Of a DNA stretch of 64,000 bases, positions 12,678 through 27,600 are shown piece after piece. The stretch's first letter is position 1, and each line of letters starts with the position of its first letter. Made by a program: the position numbers and the translations under genes. Source of the stretch: Scortum barcoo (taxonomy: Eukaryota > Chordata > Actinopteri > Centrarchiformes > Terapontidae); NCBI GenBank assembly GCA_023238725.1, contig CM041547.1:20159144-20223143 (forward strand), read 5' to 3'. The notes beneath the pieces are model-generated. The model was not told where the DNA came from and did not search any database. It saw nothing but the letters and a program-made list of their open reading frames with translations.

Positions 12678-15600
12678 ACTCTACCTCCTCCCTTTCCCTC
12701 TTACTCTTTACTGCTCTCTTATCCCAGATGTTATCTCCACTTAAGGGAAGTGTGAGGGAAAATGCAGCGGGGCCTTTTTCGTGAGTAGGAAATGGAATGC
12801 TCTTAGTTTTCGGTGCTGAAGAAAGCCGATGCTGGTACTATACTTTCATCTTCCAAATTATTCAGACACAGATGTGTTTATTGTAACACCGCAGCCGTCA
12901 CTTCAAAGAACGCAATAAAGCGGCATAATATTTTACTTTTCCTTTGTTTGAAGTCAGCAGAGACAAATGAAGTCAAGTCGGTGACTGGTCTCCCTCAGAG
13001 GTAAAAATTTACTATACTTTGTGTGTGTGTGTGTGTGTGTCAGAGCGTCATGAGATTAATAAGTGTCGCGCTATCTCCACAGCTGTCCCCAGGCCCTTCT
13101 AATGAGCGCTGCGCTATCTCATCCACACATCCCCGCTCTGCTCACACAGTCTCTGCAGCGGTTGTCCAGCAGTGACAATAGCTCGAGTGCTGATAAGCCG
13201 TGTTTAGAGCAACAGGCTCCAAATGCCCCTCACAACATTTGTCGCACGTCTGCCAAACTGAACACATGTGCCATTGAAGAGTCAAGGCACAGGTAACCCT
13301 CTCTGATTTTGCCCTGATTATGTGTGCCCTATGAGCCGCCATCATGGGGCTCCATATTTAAATATCCATCACATTTCTTTCTTTCTTTTTTTTTGTTGAG
13401 ATATTCTACAGTGTTTTCTAGCTTGCAACTGCAGAAGTGCCCTCCTATGGCTGATAATCGCTGATACAGCTGACTCTCCTCACACTGATTCAACTAAAAA
13501 AAGCTCTTTATTTCAGTCCATACCTACATATATGCCTTCTTGTGGGTCTCGCACTTGTGCAATAAAAATCCTCAAGCGGTATTAATAAAGTACAAGAACA
13601 AATAATCTGACATTTTCAAATGAATAAATGACCCCTTTGACTCTTCGTATTGCCAACACACAGCTCGTGAAAGCTTTTATGTTTGCTGTGTGAGTTTCTT
13701 CCACTCGGTGTAAGGCAGTTAAAGTCATATGAACTACAGGAAATGATGTATTTTCACACCTTTGCCAGCGGAACTAAAATTTCGAATAAAGTAAGTTTTT
13801 TAAATGGTTACTGCAAATTAGCTGCTTACTGTGATTTTGCACTGGACATCCAGAGAAACAAGGTGTCTTTTCTGGGTCTGCTTTCATTTGCTTTCAAGGG
13901 CCTACTTAGAGCTATGCTATTCCAATCTATTTATGTTCAAGTGCCATCTATCAGGCTTAGTGAAGGAAGCGCTCGTGGTGGGTGTGCATATGGGATGAAA
14001 ATCACGCATCCCACAGCTCAGTGGAGGCGGTTTTTCGCTCCGTCTACAGAGGAGAGCGCACTTCAGAAACAATCAAATGTCTGTACATGATGATCTCTAA
14101 TGAAATTCGGTTATGGATGGTTTGAAGTACTCAGCGCCGCAGCAGAAATTTACCAACCCTGTCAACAGGTGTCAGATGTTTAACCATGTGTGTGTGTGTG
14201 TGTGTACAATGTGTGTGTGTGTGTGTGTGAGACTTGAGTCTGGGCCTGTGTGTGATCTGCATTGAAAAGAATGCACCGCTTCTTCAGAGACGGAGAAAGA
14301 TTGAATTCCAGTGCAATTGTTGTTTATTCAGGACCAATTACTCTCTCGCTGTGTATAATCCTGTACAGTCGCCCATATCATGAGCTGACGACGTGCGCCA
14401 AATCAAACAGGGTCCCATCACAGCCTGTGATCTGAGGAAAAGACAACACACGGCCCTTAACAGATTACAGAGCCATATTTTCATGACAACGGTTGGTTTA
14501 GAGGTCGGATATTTCAAAGACACGCGCACACACAGAAACATACTTGTTGTGAGTCGCTCTGTGAGGTAGACAGTCTTACATGTTTCTTTAAGCAGGATGC
14601 ATATTTTGTGGTGCCAACACACATATTGGCCTCACTCTCACTGAGCCCTCACACACACACACACATAAACACTGGAGAAGTTACATCAAATATACTTGAT
14701 TCTAGAGACTCACTGCAAAGCATATAGAGATTACGCAATGGTTGCATAACACCTGTATTGTATATATGTGGGTGATATTTCAGAAGTGCCATAAGGGTTC
14801 ATTAATGTCCACAAGTAGAAACAGACACTTTTTTTTGTGTTCTATTAAAAATGCATTAGATTGCAGGCCACAAATTCTAGTAAATGTTTCATAAAAACAG
14901 GATTGCAATGAAATACTTACTGGAAACTACACAGTACTTACAGTATAAAAGGGGTGATGCTTTATTTTTATACCCTGTACTTACACTACAATAAAGGAAA
15001 TCTCTCCCACACCTTCAATGCTTTGTTCTGGTGGTAGTGTGGTATCACTATGACTGGTAATTATATGACAAAACATGAAAGCTGCCCCTAACATCTAACG
15101 TCAATTTTCATTGAGATAAATCCTACAGTACATTCCAAAAGTACATTACTGCTTCACAGATTTTTATTATCATTATAAAAACATGTACAGAACAGTTTTA
15201 CAGCTACAGCTATAGAGGTGCAGCCTAATGTTTTGTTCCTCAGGGACAATAATATTGTGCACAGTATTAATACTAATCCTAATAGTCCTCCATATTAAGA
15301 TAAAAAACTTTCCCAGAGAGTATTTTAGGAAGTATGTTGTAATTTTAGCAGAATGTCCTGATGTAGGTGCCAAGTAGTACTGTATACTGTATATACTAAT
15401 TAATTAGACTGTAATTAGTGGATTGTAATCAGACATGTTACTAAAAAGAGAAGTGTAATGGAGCTTTAATAGATGAAGTCATGGCTAAATCTTTTACTGT
15501 GTGTCCTGTTGATCAGGCAGTGATTATGTTTTTTTCCCTGGAAGTAGATCCTCCTTAGGATTATAAAGACATCACTGTAAGTTACTGATCACATCATATT

Positions 15601-18600
15601 CCATAAAAAGAGATGGCACAAATATATCATTATAGGACTGGAAGGCTAGAAGTAAATCATGAGAGATTTCCGCTGTGATGGCTCGATAAATCACTGTCAT
15701 AAATAGAGTTTTATAGAAGAGTGGTATCAGCTGCCATGGCTCTTAAATGGCGCACTGAGACTCGTCTTTATTGACGCCAGTGCTCTCACAATCCTCACAT
15801 TCGTGGACTTTCCCTGATGAAGCACGTTTGACTCGGTGATGCACAGACATAAAAAGCAAGAGCTACAATCCGTCACCCTCAGCTGCTTCCAGGCCTCCTT
15901 CCACCAGACGCACGTTTCCCACAATAAATATTTCGATCACACATCACTGCAGCAGCTGTGATTTTGATGAGGGCAAGGACGACAACAACAAAGGACTTCT
16001 GCAACAACCCCTCCAGATGATGAATCCTTTTTACAAGTTTCCGGGCGGCTTTTGATGATTTCACTTGAGACAAAAAAATGTAAACAGCCAAAGAAAAATA
16101 ACTGGAGCTGTTTCAGGGAGATTTGTATCTCACACAGGATGAAGCAGGTTTACGCAATGACCTTTGAGGACGGCTTCATCAATAACAACCCCCATCACCT
16201 TGGTGTCACATAAACAAATAAAGCATCAAAATGTGTGTGCCAAAATGAGATTGATTTAAAGACCTTCCTCTTTGATCAAGTCTAAAGTGAGGTAGCATGG
16301 CTCAGACAAACAACAGCGCTGGGACATAAGGAGTTAGCATAGGTGACGTGACTTTAATGAGACGCATATTAGAGGACGGAGGATGTTTGAATAATGAGAA
16401 ATGCTGTGTTCACTTTGCTGCACCTGCCTCTGTGCTGAATGGGGCTGATGCCAGAGCTTTGTGGGCTTTTATATCACGTCATTTCATCTGATTTATTCTG
16501 TTGTCCCTCTCGGACAGGAACAAGCGATCATCAACATTACACCACATCAGATGGTGGTTCTTTTTCTCTGGGTGATGGCAATTATGAAATTCTGAAAAGC
16601 TGCTGTAGTCGTTGTTTTGTAATGAAAACGGCCATAAATCATAGCCTTCACTAGACATTAGTCAACAGTGAGAGCTCAGAGTTACTGCTGAGGACAAGAA
16701 AAGAAACATGGTGCTTGTTTTTATCAAACATTACAGAAAAAGTTTTTACTCTCAGCCTACCACATAATTTACAAGTGACATGTAAATAACAAGTGAAAGT
16801 TACAGACAATTTACAGGTGCTTTAGGATGCAGTTCAATTAATGGCCACTAGATGGTGGCTTCCTAAAAAAAAAAAAGCTCCATTAAAGTGATTGAAAAAA
16901 AACATTTCTCTGCTGAACTATTTTTTTTCCACAAGAAATGGCTTTGTTTGGCTCTCAAGAGACAAATAATAATTTAATGAAGAAGACAGCAAAGCCTAAC
17001 ATCAACCTGAAATTTGAACTGTCCTCACTGTGTCTAAGGAAATATAAAGTGCAACGAAACTAAAAGTACTACGTTTTGTTTTGTTTTTTTCATTTTTCTA
17101 TAGAGAACATATTTGTTGAGCTTCAAGCCTCTGGGTTTCCTGAGGCTACCTTCCACTTTGAAGTTTGAAGCGAGTGTACTTAGCTCACTAGCATTTCTGC
17201 TGGTTACCATTAAACATCACTTTTTATTCATGTAATGTACACCTGCAGAGCTCTCAGACAGCAGTGCACAGTCCACAGTGTGTAGAAGGGAAAGGGAGCA
17301 TTAGCTGCCTCTCTCTTTTATGGGCCCAGTTATGGTGATAACTGGTTAACAGCCTGTATGGATGTTGGAATTAAAGGAATATTGCAAACTATTTTTAGTG
17401 CCCATCTACTACACAAACAATACACCAATCAAATTACAAGCAGGAACCAAAAATGTATGTTTCCTTAAGAACAATAATGTAGAGGACTCTATCACTGCAG
17501 AGAAATGTATTCTATGGTAATAACAACTATGACCAAATGAGTACACAAGCCAAGTAAACACAAAGTATACATATATCTCTTATTTTATATTTCTTAATGA
17601 AATTCCATTTCTATTTCAATTGAACATCTATGCTTGACTGACTCCCAGGCTACCACATTTGTTAGTCTCCTGGCACCACAATGCCCAACCAGGTGGCCAG
17701 TCCACTCAGGTTGGTTGCAGCTGGCTATCAGTATTCACGCACTGAAGGACCAAATGTTAAACCAACCAGATGTGGCTGCCAGATTTGGCAAAGTGTCACT
17801 CATTGTTTGTCACAAATCTGAGTCTGACAATTAAGTAAGCATGATGAAGATGCAATTTTATTGACCTATTTAAGTTTTTTGGCTAAAAATAAATGACAAA
17901 ATGCCACAGACTTAAAGGTTTCAGAAACTTGGTGTTTTTAGATTGATTTTTTCTGACAAGAAACATCTATATTATCCACTTAAGGACTGATATCAAGGGC
18001 AGAGGCTAACAGGGCAGTTTAGCTGCATCTGCCTGGTTGTATTAGGACAGACGCTATCAATCTAATGATGCCATCATGGCCAATTTGGCAGCAACACCTC
18101 AATTCCCTGTGGGGAGTTGTGTCTGCTCTGCTACCATAACAGCACACACAGAAACATAATGACCCATCACTCAGCTCACCTTTCACCTCTGAGGAGCTGC
18201 CAAACCACACAAGAGTGCACTTTGTGCCCTGAGACCAGATAAGAGATGAAAAGGTATAAGCTGAGCTAATGAAATGAGTTATCACTGAGATGAAAGGCTA
18301 TCTAAAGCCATCTCATTCTTCTACTTCACCCAAGCCTGAGCACGTTCCTGAAATCTGCTGGTCGCTATGTTTGTCCATTTTTTACTTTCAGTGTTCGGAT
18401 CTTATCATTGTCTCAGCCATATTTTAGTTGCTGGAAGACAGGCAGTGCATACATGTAAAAGAAATAAGAAAAATCTTTAATGCAGTATTTAGCTAGGATT
18501 TCCTAAATGGAATGTTTGTTGATGAAGGATTTTGCAGCCGTCCTTTCACAAATCTGTTCAGAGGTTGACAGAGATACAGAAATGATCAAATATGTCATCA

Positions 18601-21600
18601 GAGACCTTTGTATGTTCTTTTGATCTTCATAACCACAACAGGGATATATCAGCTCCAGTAAAAGTGAAATATACAACCCCCTTTCCTGGAAATTACATTT
18701 ATATTAAACAAGTTTTGAAAGAAATATAATGTAGACCGGAGTATGTGATTAACATATATGGCAAGTCAATATTTTTGAGACTGCGACGTATCAGTAAAAT
18801 ATTCACTGACTACATTTAATTTTTTTTCCCCAGTCTCAAAATACCATATCTGCCTGTAGTCCCTACAACATCTTTCAACTTTTATATGGTTGTGTTGGCA
18901 CTGGTAGCTCTTACGTTTAGGGAAAGATTATGGTCTTGTTTTAATACAGAAAACAGAGGCACGACATGTTAATTAACATTTAACTGAAACCACGATCTTA
19001 ACCACAGATGGGAGTGTGGATGTGAACCCTGGCAGATATATGAAGTGCTTCACTCACTCAAAAAAAACATTGACTCCGAACATACTCTGGGCAGCAAAGA
19101 CGTTTGTCTCGACAATGTAATTGGGAAAACTTTGTAATTTCTAGGTGGCAGGGTTGAAATATAGTAAAATATAAATAGTGGTTCTGTACACAAACAACAA
19201 ATGGCGTGACTCCATCACACACAAGTTAGTCTCTTAGTCTCTTGCATGTTCGGCATCAGGGTGCCATAGTGTTTAGCTAGACCTCTTTAACAGGACAACT
19301 GGAGTTCAAGCTCTTGTGCTGCATCTTTGAGAAAGACACTAAATACCTATCAGTGCCACTGGGGCTTCTGTAGATAAGTTTAACCTCTGACCTCCCAGGA
19401 ATTTCCCTCTATGTATTAAGAATAGTCATTGTTTTGGTTGCAAACATCCTTTAAGGTGGCCCTGCCAGCGCTGCACTGTAGATATAATAATACGGCATTT
19501 AAAACATTTTCATCTCTTTGCAAGATTTTATTTTTCTAGGGTATCTTTATTCCACCAACTCCTCTAGTAATAGAGTACTCTGTGTAAGGGGATGCATTTG
19601 CTTGTTCTAACTCTTGATTAATAGATGTGTGTGTGTGTGCTGGTTTGACTGTGTGCTTCCCTGCTCTCTGCAGACTGCTTCTCTCAGTGTGGGAATAAGT
19701 CTTTCCCTCGACTTGCGCGCCTTGTCTCACCGTGCAGCATGCGGTGATGTCATTGGAGGCGTTCCCTTTCTTTTACGAGCTCAGCTCTGTGATCTCTGGT
19801 GGAGATCAATTAGCTGAGCAATCAGCCCGCCCCGTGCTTTTGTGTGAGTAACTGCTCGTAAACCCTTTGGTTGCCTGGCGAACGGGGAATGCACTGCCTC
19901 AACATAAACAGCCACCCAAGTCAGCCTGGCCGAAGTAGCACTCCGGGCTCCTTCTCACTACAGTATACTGCATGTCATTAGGTAATACAATGTGACATCA
20001 GCTCACGCAATGCACCATTAGCCAATGTAATTTAAGATTAGCTTGGTAATAATGTGTGTGTGGCTCGTAGTAATGATCTGTTAGTGAGGACAAGAACAGT
20101 AGTTCTGTACTGACTGTGTGACTAAATAGATTGTACTATAACATGTATCTGTTCTGAGTATTGAACTAGTTTTACTGCATGTATGAAGTACTGTGAAACA
20201 TGTCGTATCCCCTCTGCAGTATGTGAGCTCTGACTGATCTGAACCCTGACCCTTTTTGCATATAAGAAAAAAGAGCTCACTTTTTGTAGCAGCAACATTT
20301 TGTAATTGTGCAATCAGTAATGACCAGAGTTATTCACTCCAAGTTCTAAACAGCCGCTGCTAGGTGGTGCCAATAATAACACACCCTCTCTTATGAATAA
20401 TAATGCATAATGGCCAGCATATCTCAGCCTATTTATCCTCTTGTTGCAGGGTTGGGAGCAGTCCAGGGGAGGCGGGAGTGGGCGTAGCGCCGGTTCAGTT
20501 TGCTGGAACATATACCATGTAATTGCAACAATCTCGCCTGGGATCTTTGTTGCATGTCACTCGTTTTCTATCACCCATTTGTGTTGTCCTTCTATACTCA
20601 AAACTTGCTAATTAAACCAGTGATGCCATGAAAAAAAATGGGAAGAAATAGCAGCAAATGGAACAAAGCCAGACACAAAGAAGAGAGAAAAAAGAGCATT
20701 TCTTCTGCTGTCGGCTATTAGGTTTTTTTTTTTTTTTTATTTAGCCTTTCCTCAGATGTCCAGGCCTGTTCTCAGGGTCTCGTTTATACCTGATCCTCCC
20801 CACAACAGAGGTCATGCGTTTAAATGTAACATACAGCCAAATCTTGAATTGAGTCACTTTATCAAACGCGAGGTTTGTTTCCACTGGATCACTGGAGGAA
20901 ACAAGGCTGGACCAATTAAAGCATAAAGCTGATGGATTGGTGAGGGAACATCCTGCTGTCGCCGGTTTGGCAGGAGTTTGGGGCGTTGACTGGGGAATAC
21001 TTCCTCTTTATGTGTGTGCGTGTGTGTGTGTGTGCGTGCATAAGCAGACACGCAACTGCGTCAGCGATCACACATGCCTGCTGTGACTGTTGTTAAAATA
21101 TTCTCTTGAGTAATAATCTCATAAAAGTTTATTAATTTCTGATATATCTGTGTGTTTGTGTTTGATGCCTTGTATATTTTCATTGATGAACTGCAGCGCT
21201 CTTGCAGCGTAGGTGTGGAAACAGGCTGACTGGAGTGCTGCTCCTTTCCTTCCTCAAGTTTATTTCCTCAAGTTTATGAGAGAGGTGATGAAAAGGTCCA
21301 CTGTCATTAAGCTCGATAAGCAAAGTCTGTTCCCTCTGTTCACTTTCTAAAGGAAGTTTTTGCTGTATGCGGATAGGTGCACTGCAGAGATACAAACTGG
21401 TTTTAAAGTTATTCGATTTGTCTTTATTTAGACATTTTCTTCTATATAAGTATTTTAACACTTTATCCATGACCTTTAGCTATGTAAAGTGTTTATCCAT
21501 TACTTTAAGCCAAGTGTTTATCTATGACTTTCAGGATACTATTTCAACAGTTGATAAATACCTTTTAGCAAACTATTTAAACTGTGTATCCATTACTTTT

Positions 21601-24600
21601 AGCAACAACATTTATTCTGTATTTTTAGTTAACTCTTGCAATGGTTTATCCATTACCTTTAGTCAATGCTAACTGTTCAGACTTCTCACCTGCTAATGTC
21701 TATTCACACGCTCTCAACATATGGTGTACACATGGTGTAAAAGCTGACTCAGGGGTTGGGTACAAGAATACACAGTGTCTCATCTTCTAGCTATTCATTT
21801 CTTTACGTACATATTCATCATCCCACCTAATAAATAAGGAGATGGCTACACATTCATATCCCATTATCTGACAAACATTTCCTCCATGGGTATCATTACA
21901 TACAAGTTAAGTTAGTGTAAAAGGTGATGTGACAGATGACAGATATAGCATCAAATTTGTGAGTAGCGCGGTGTTTGGTGGCACCATATTATTTCTGTGC
22001 CTTTTCTACCCTTTGAACCAAATTGTCCAAATTGTACGTAAAGTCCTTGTCCTTTATGAGTAATTTGGATAATAGAGATTTTGGTTAGAGTGTTGATACA
22101 ATTGGGAGACATCTGAAAATCACCCACTTATCCTCACCGTAATCACCAACTTGAGGCTGACCTGAGTCGTTTTCCCCAGTCGGGAGCTTGTATTTACAGT
22201 CAACCTGAATGCAGCATAATTAAGCTTGAGGTCAGAGGGGGCGTTCTCCAGACTAAACCTGTACGAAACATCTAAACAGGGCCAGGGTGCTGTGGGAATT
22301 TGCTGGCCGGCGTTAGGCTGCGGCCCAAATCTTCCCCACAGAGCAGGGAGGTTATTTTAACACTGTGGCACGTGCATTCTCCACTGTGAGGAGGGAATAA
22401 GGGAGATGGAGGCAGGAAGCCACTAGGTTATAAATCATAAAGCTGAGGTGACAATCCATCGTTCTTGTGGCATGTTTATTGTGCTTTTCTCCCTTTTTCT
22501 CCAAGGGCCTATTTATAACTAGCCACATCCCCATGTCAAAAAGAACATTCCCATGTGCTTTTAGATTGCATCAAAACCTTTAACCCCGTATCTCACTATT
22601 CAGATATTAACTTTAAAAGCAGTTGTTTTTGCTCAAGTCATGGAAATGTTCACAGAGTCCTTGCACTAATTTTGTGTGTGCTCTCTACTGAAGTCCAAGT
22701 GAGTGTTCAATTCCTAAAGTGACACCAGCTCACCTCAGGAAAAAAAAAGGCACAGCCTGAACACTGTGGTCACATTGTCTCTATATAGGAAGGAAAAAGT
22801 TAGGGCATTAATGGTTAATGATTGTTTTTATGGAAACACTGAGAGGTCATTGTAAAAGTTTTCTTGCTACTGCGTTCATTTTTATCCCAAAGTTTGTTCT
22901 GGTTGCTAGGTGGCTTCCAAGACATGGTACTGGGCTGAAGAGGAAAAGGCTTGGTTCTTCCTGAGACACGCCAACCGCTGGTGATTTTAGCAGGAACCCA
23001 GTGAACCTTAAACTACAGTAGTAATGAGTAAAACAAATGCTACGCTACAGTGTGAGTGTCAAATTAAGGAAGACATACAGGGGAAAGGCACGTGACCCTG
23101 CTCTGACTGCATTAGATTTGTCTCACAATAGAAGCTTCACCAGATTTTATTCTGTTTAAAGGGGCGCTCCTCTAATTTTACACATCATGATGAGTTTACT
23201 TGTAATGGGAAACACTACCCAACCTGTGAAAACAATTGCTGGATCTAGAATTTAGACACCGAATGCAATGTGACCTTTAAAGTTAAAAGTTAAAAGATTT
23301 TCATGAAATTGTTATTTATGGTGATTTTTTTTTATTTTTCATTAAAATGTGTTTACATTCTGATAACTTTTATATATAATTATTTTCAGTGGTGGAGTCT
23401 GCCATTTCTGCTCTGGATTCAAATATCTATTATTATGACAGGAAATTCTGCAGAATGTGAACTTTCATTTCTGTTTGTAGTCTCACTGACATCAGCCTCA
23501 TCAGCCTTCACTCTTTTAAGTTGCTGCTAATGCAAACCAAACATTTCTTACTTCTGCTGCTTTACATTAAAAGCATTCATCTGTCACAACATGAGGTGGC
23601 TTTTATTGTGAAGCAATCACAGGAAATGCAATATATTTGTGACTGAGGTTTGCGTTTAGTGCGACAGATCAACTGCATCTACCAAACAGGAATTGGGATA
23701 TTTTTACTTGTCACTTGTTAATGTTACAGTGAGCTGTGAGCTCAAGAGTTGAATGAATGTGTGGAAAACTAGTTACGATTGTTTGTTTGGCTGCACTGTA
23801 AACAGATACACCAGTTGCTCTTCTGTTGTATTTCTCACAAAGTAGCCCGAGGAGTATTGGATGTAGTTCTACGCTGTTACCGCCAGTAGCCACGGGTGTT
23901 GCTAAATCAACAAAGATACCTTTGGGACACCTCTGTATCTTTAACTGTCCTCTACTCAGCGTGACAGCTCCTTTGTTGTAAGGTATTTTCAGATCTGTTC
24001 CTGTCACTCCAGAACATAAAAACCTGCTGTAACAGAGCCCAGGCATTCCAGGGATGTTGTACATCACAGTGTAATCTAACATGGTCTGTGGGCTCACTGC
24101 TCTGAGGTCATTTCTTTCCCCGGCTGCCCGCCTAAGTGGGAACCAGATACAGCGCGTTATCTCTGACTCACTATCATGAGAAATTGAGCCTCGCTATCTG
24201 TGTAAATAAACCGCACGCCACATATACACGCATGCCACATGCATGCCTGCTATGAGCTGCTCTACGGTGCGTATACATCACACTCTTGGTGCCCCTTTCC
24301 CTCACAAGCAGAGAAGGGAGGAAACCGTCTGATGTATGTCTCAGAGAGCGGCCGATCGGGAGAGGAAGGAAGTCGCTTTCTGCTGTTCGGTGTGAGCGTG
24401 TGAAGGAGCCGCGATTCATCTGCTCCACGGTAGCTGAGGTGACCTGGACAACGAGATGAGAAGAAGGATGGGAACAGGCGCTCGGCTCTGTCCACATGCC
24501 CACTCAGACTGGAAGAGTTATGGAAAACTGGAAGGCGCCTTAATCCTCTACCTTTGCTCCCTGTCTGACCAAGAGATCTGCCTCAATCACAAACACGCAG

Positions 24601-27600
24601 CGTGCAAAGGGAGGATTGCAATTGATGAATCCCCAGGTTTTTCCTCCTTTGAGCAGATGTGGAACCCTGGGATATTTATAGCCATGTAGGGACCGGCGTC
24701 TGGTAGCCAATGTGTTCTCCCCTCTGCTATCTATCCTGCTGGATATCCCCTCAAATCCAATAAGTGGTTCCTCATTCTCTCTGAGAGAAGAATCGGTCAC
24801 CAGGGCATGTGGGAGATGGAGGCAGAGCACAGGAGGATGTAGAAATCCATTACGGAGCGAGAGAGACTGTTGGAAAGGCTCACGCAGAAGTTATATGGAA
24901 AAATAAATATGAAACGGGAACCAGCAACTCCATTTCCTTTTTCAAGGCGGGCTTATTATGTCTGCACTTTGTTTTAAAGTGTTCTGGAGATAAGTGGCGG
25001 TTAATGAATAGAGGAGTGGGGTAGTTTGCGGGTGACATTCCTGATGCTTGGTGGAGTATTAAGCAGCAGTCACATTTCATTTACACGGTAATCGATAAAG
25101 GTTTTTAAAAAATCCCCTAAAACTGCAGGAAAACCCCCGCAGACTTACTGTAAGTGTAATTCCAATAAGGATCAGGACTGTATTCAACTGTAATTGATCC
25201 AGTTGTCAGTTGTTCCCTTTGTCTTCCAGTAAAAAGACTCCTGTGTCGACAGCGCAGCAGGGAGGATGGTACCAGCCAAAGGAGCTTATGCCTCCACTGC
25301 AGAGTTCCTTAATGCTTTTTAGGGGGAGAGGTGGGGAGAGGTGGGGGGTAGACGGAGGGGGAGTGGCACAGGGGGTAAGTCGGGTAAGTGACACTGAGGA
25401 AGCGTGTTGTGTGTGGGCGTACAAACGGCGCTGTCACTGAGCTGGCTGTGTCGGGTGGCAGCGCAGCAGGGGAGCTGGCCGGGGGTCTGAAGCTGAGCTG
25501 CGGAGCGTGTCACTCCGCTGGCCCATTAATCATTCCCAGCCTGCCCTGCTTCAGCGCCTCAAAGGGGCTCGACGAGCACACACTAGGTGGTCCTGATGCC
25601 ACCCTGGAAGCCCCCGGCAGTCAGCTCCATGCGGACAGACGGTGGACACAAAGGGTCGAGCATCCACACATACGCGCAAGCATGTGCGTCTATTTCATCT
25701 TGGCCCAGCGAACAATGAGGCGCCCCACGAACAAACTAAAATAAACAGCCAAGAAAACAAACAATTTGAACTGTCCCAGCAATTCAGGATCCACTTACTG
25801 CATCGCACAGTGTTGTCTGTTGTGTTTAAGTGCGCACAGACAAACAGGAAGGAGGCCAAAATAATAGCATCACATTTTGGCTCACAGTTCATACTAACTC
25901 ACTGCATAAATGCAAGAAAAAACAAAAGCTGTGAGGGCTCTGCGGTGGCTGAATGGTTAAAGACCATACCACACTGCATGTCATACCTCTCTCTCCCCAC
26001 TAACAATGCTGAGTAACAATTAATGATCCGGGTGGAAATGAATAGTGGAAGGATTTAACAGTAGGAAAGTCCAAGTCAGCATTGCACTGAGCTATATTAT
26101 ATTTTTATCTGGAGGATGTGTAAATGATGAAAATTGAACCATGAATTAATGTAAAGTTGGTCAGGTTTCTCTTACTAAAAAAAGGTACAGCGATTTACAA
26201 AACAAAATGCTTATTATATTTTTTGATATTACAGAAATCCTTATTATAGCTCATGGGGATCTTAATGTGATACTTTTATTTTAAAAAAAGATATGTGCTA
26301 TGTTAGGTGCTCACATGAAATTAAAGTGACTTTTAAGTCTTGACTTTTGAAATGTTGAAAAGCTGTCTTGGCCATTTTGCATGTAGTTTTGAGACAATCC
26401 CTAACATCAGACGTTCACTTACTGTCTGTTGTCAAGTCGTACCAAGAAACAAACTTCAGTATGTGATCATGAGGTAAAGATGACACCTGTGCAACATCAG
26501 TTAAACGTTATCCTGCACTACACAGCAAATTTGGTAATAAACTGCTGAAAACTTATTGGGAAATAAATTTCAACCTAAAGTTATCTATACCTCTGATTTT
26601 TTTTTCACATTTAAGGTATTTGTCTACATTTTGGTAAATCATGTCAAATGTTCCAAGGAGGGGGGTGCTGTTGTATCTGTTGGTATCTGAGGAATGTTTT
26701 CATATTCATTTACATCTCTAGTAATGACACATGCATCAGCACTACAGTTCACCTTATAAATGATGACGACACAGTCAGGACATCAGGAGCCACTGTATTC
26801 TCTATATGTTCCATACTGGTCAACGTTCATGCCATGATATCCAACAGGCCATGCATGAAGGATACGAACATTAAATCAAAGCTAACATACTCTTCTCAAA
26901 ACACTGAGTCACCTCTCCAAACCGCCATCCACAACATAGCAGAACAAGATTCTTCAGTATGCACTTAAAAGCCTGAGTGAAACCTTTCTGGCTCAAACCA
27001 TTGAGTCTGTCTTGAATTATGAGCTCAACAAAACAAAATCCTCAGAACATGCAGCCTTTACCCAGAGGACACTGGATTGTAGTGGAGCATGGATTTTTTT
27101 TTTTTTTAGATCCCCCAAATGCATCTCTTTGTTTTATGGTCTGCTTGTATACAGAGAAACCTCTTACCAAAGTCACATAGGCTTATGTTGCAAGAAAGAC
27201 CGGAGGCGACAGAGTAAAAGCCAATTTCAGATGTATTGTTCTCTGCTTATAATCGTGACAGAGTTAAAGGACATTTTAGAACATGTCCCAAAGCGACGGC
27301 TGTCACTATCACTGTTAGTGTTTGAGCAACATCACATTCATACAGGTTTACAGCCAATTTACAGCAAATTGTGTGTATTTTTTTTAATCATTGCTGACCC
27401 TTTCCCAAAGCAGACAGTGTCATCATGAAACACTATTTCGTAAGGGGCTGTATGAAAATTATGGGGAAGGAGTGTCAGAAAAAGGGAGAGTTGTTTTTTT
27501 TTCTATCCACTGAAGAGAGAGTGTGGTTTGAAGGGAAAACTAGTTATGATTGTTTGTTTTCTCCAGATTTTAAGTTATCCTGATTTGTTTGCAAATGGGT

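Noticed and set aside
12522..12679. Direct repeats with spacer, array-like
   Set aside because: Two CA microsatellites about 100 bp apart, not a CRISPR array. The window is vertebrate DNA.
21367..21672. A 101-codon frame through the 21.5-kb repeat
   Set aside because: It only reflects the decayed tandem units; the translation has no domain features.
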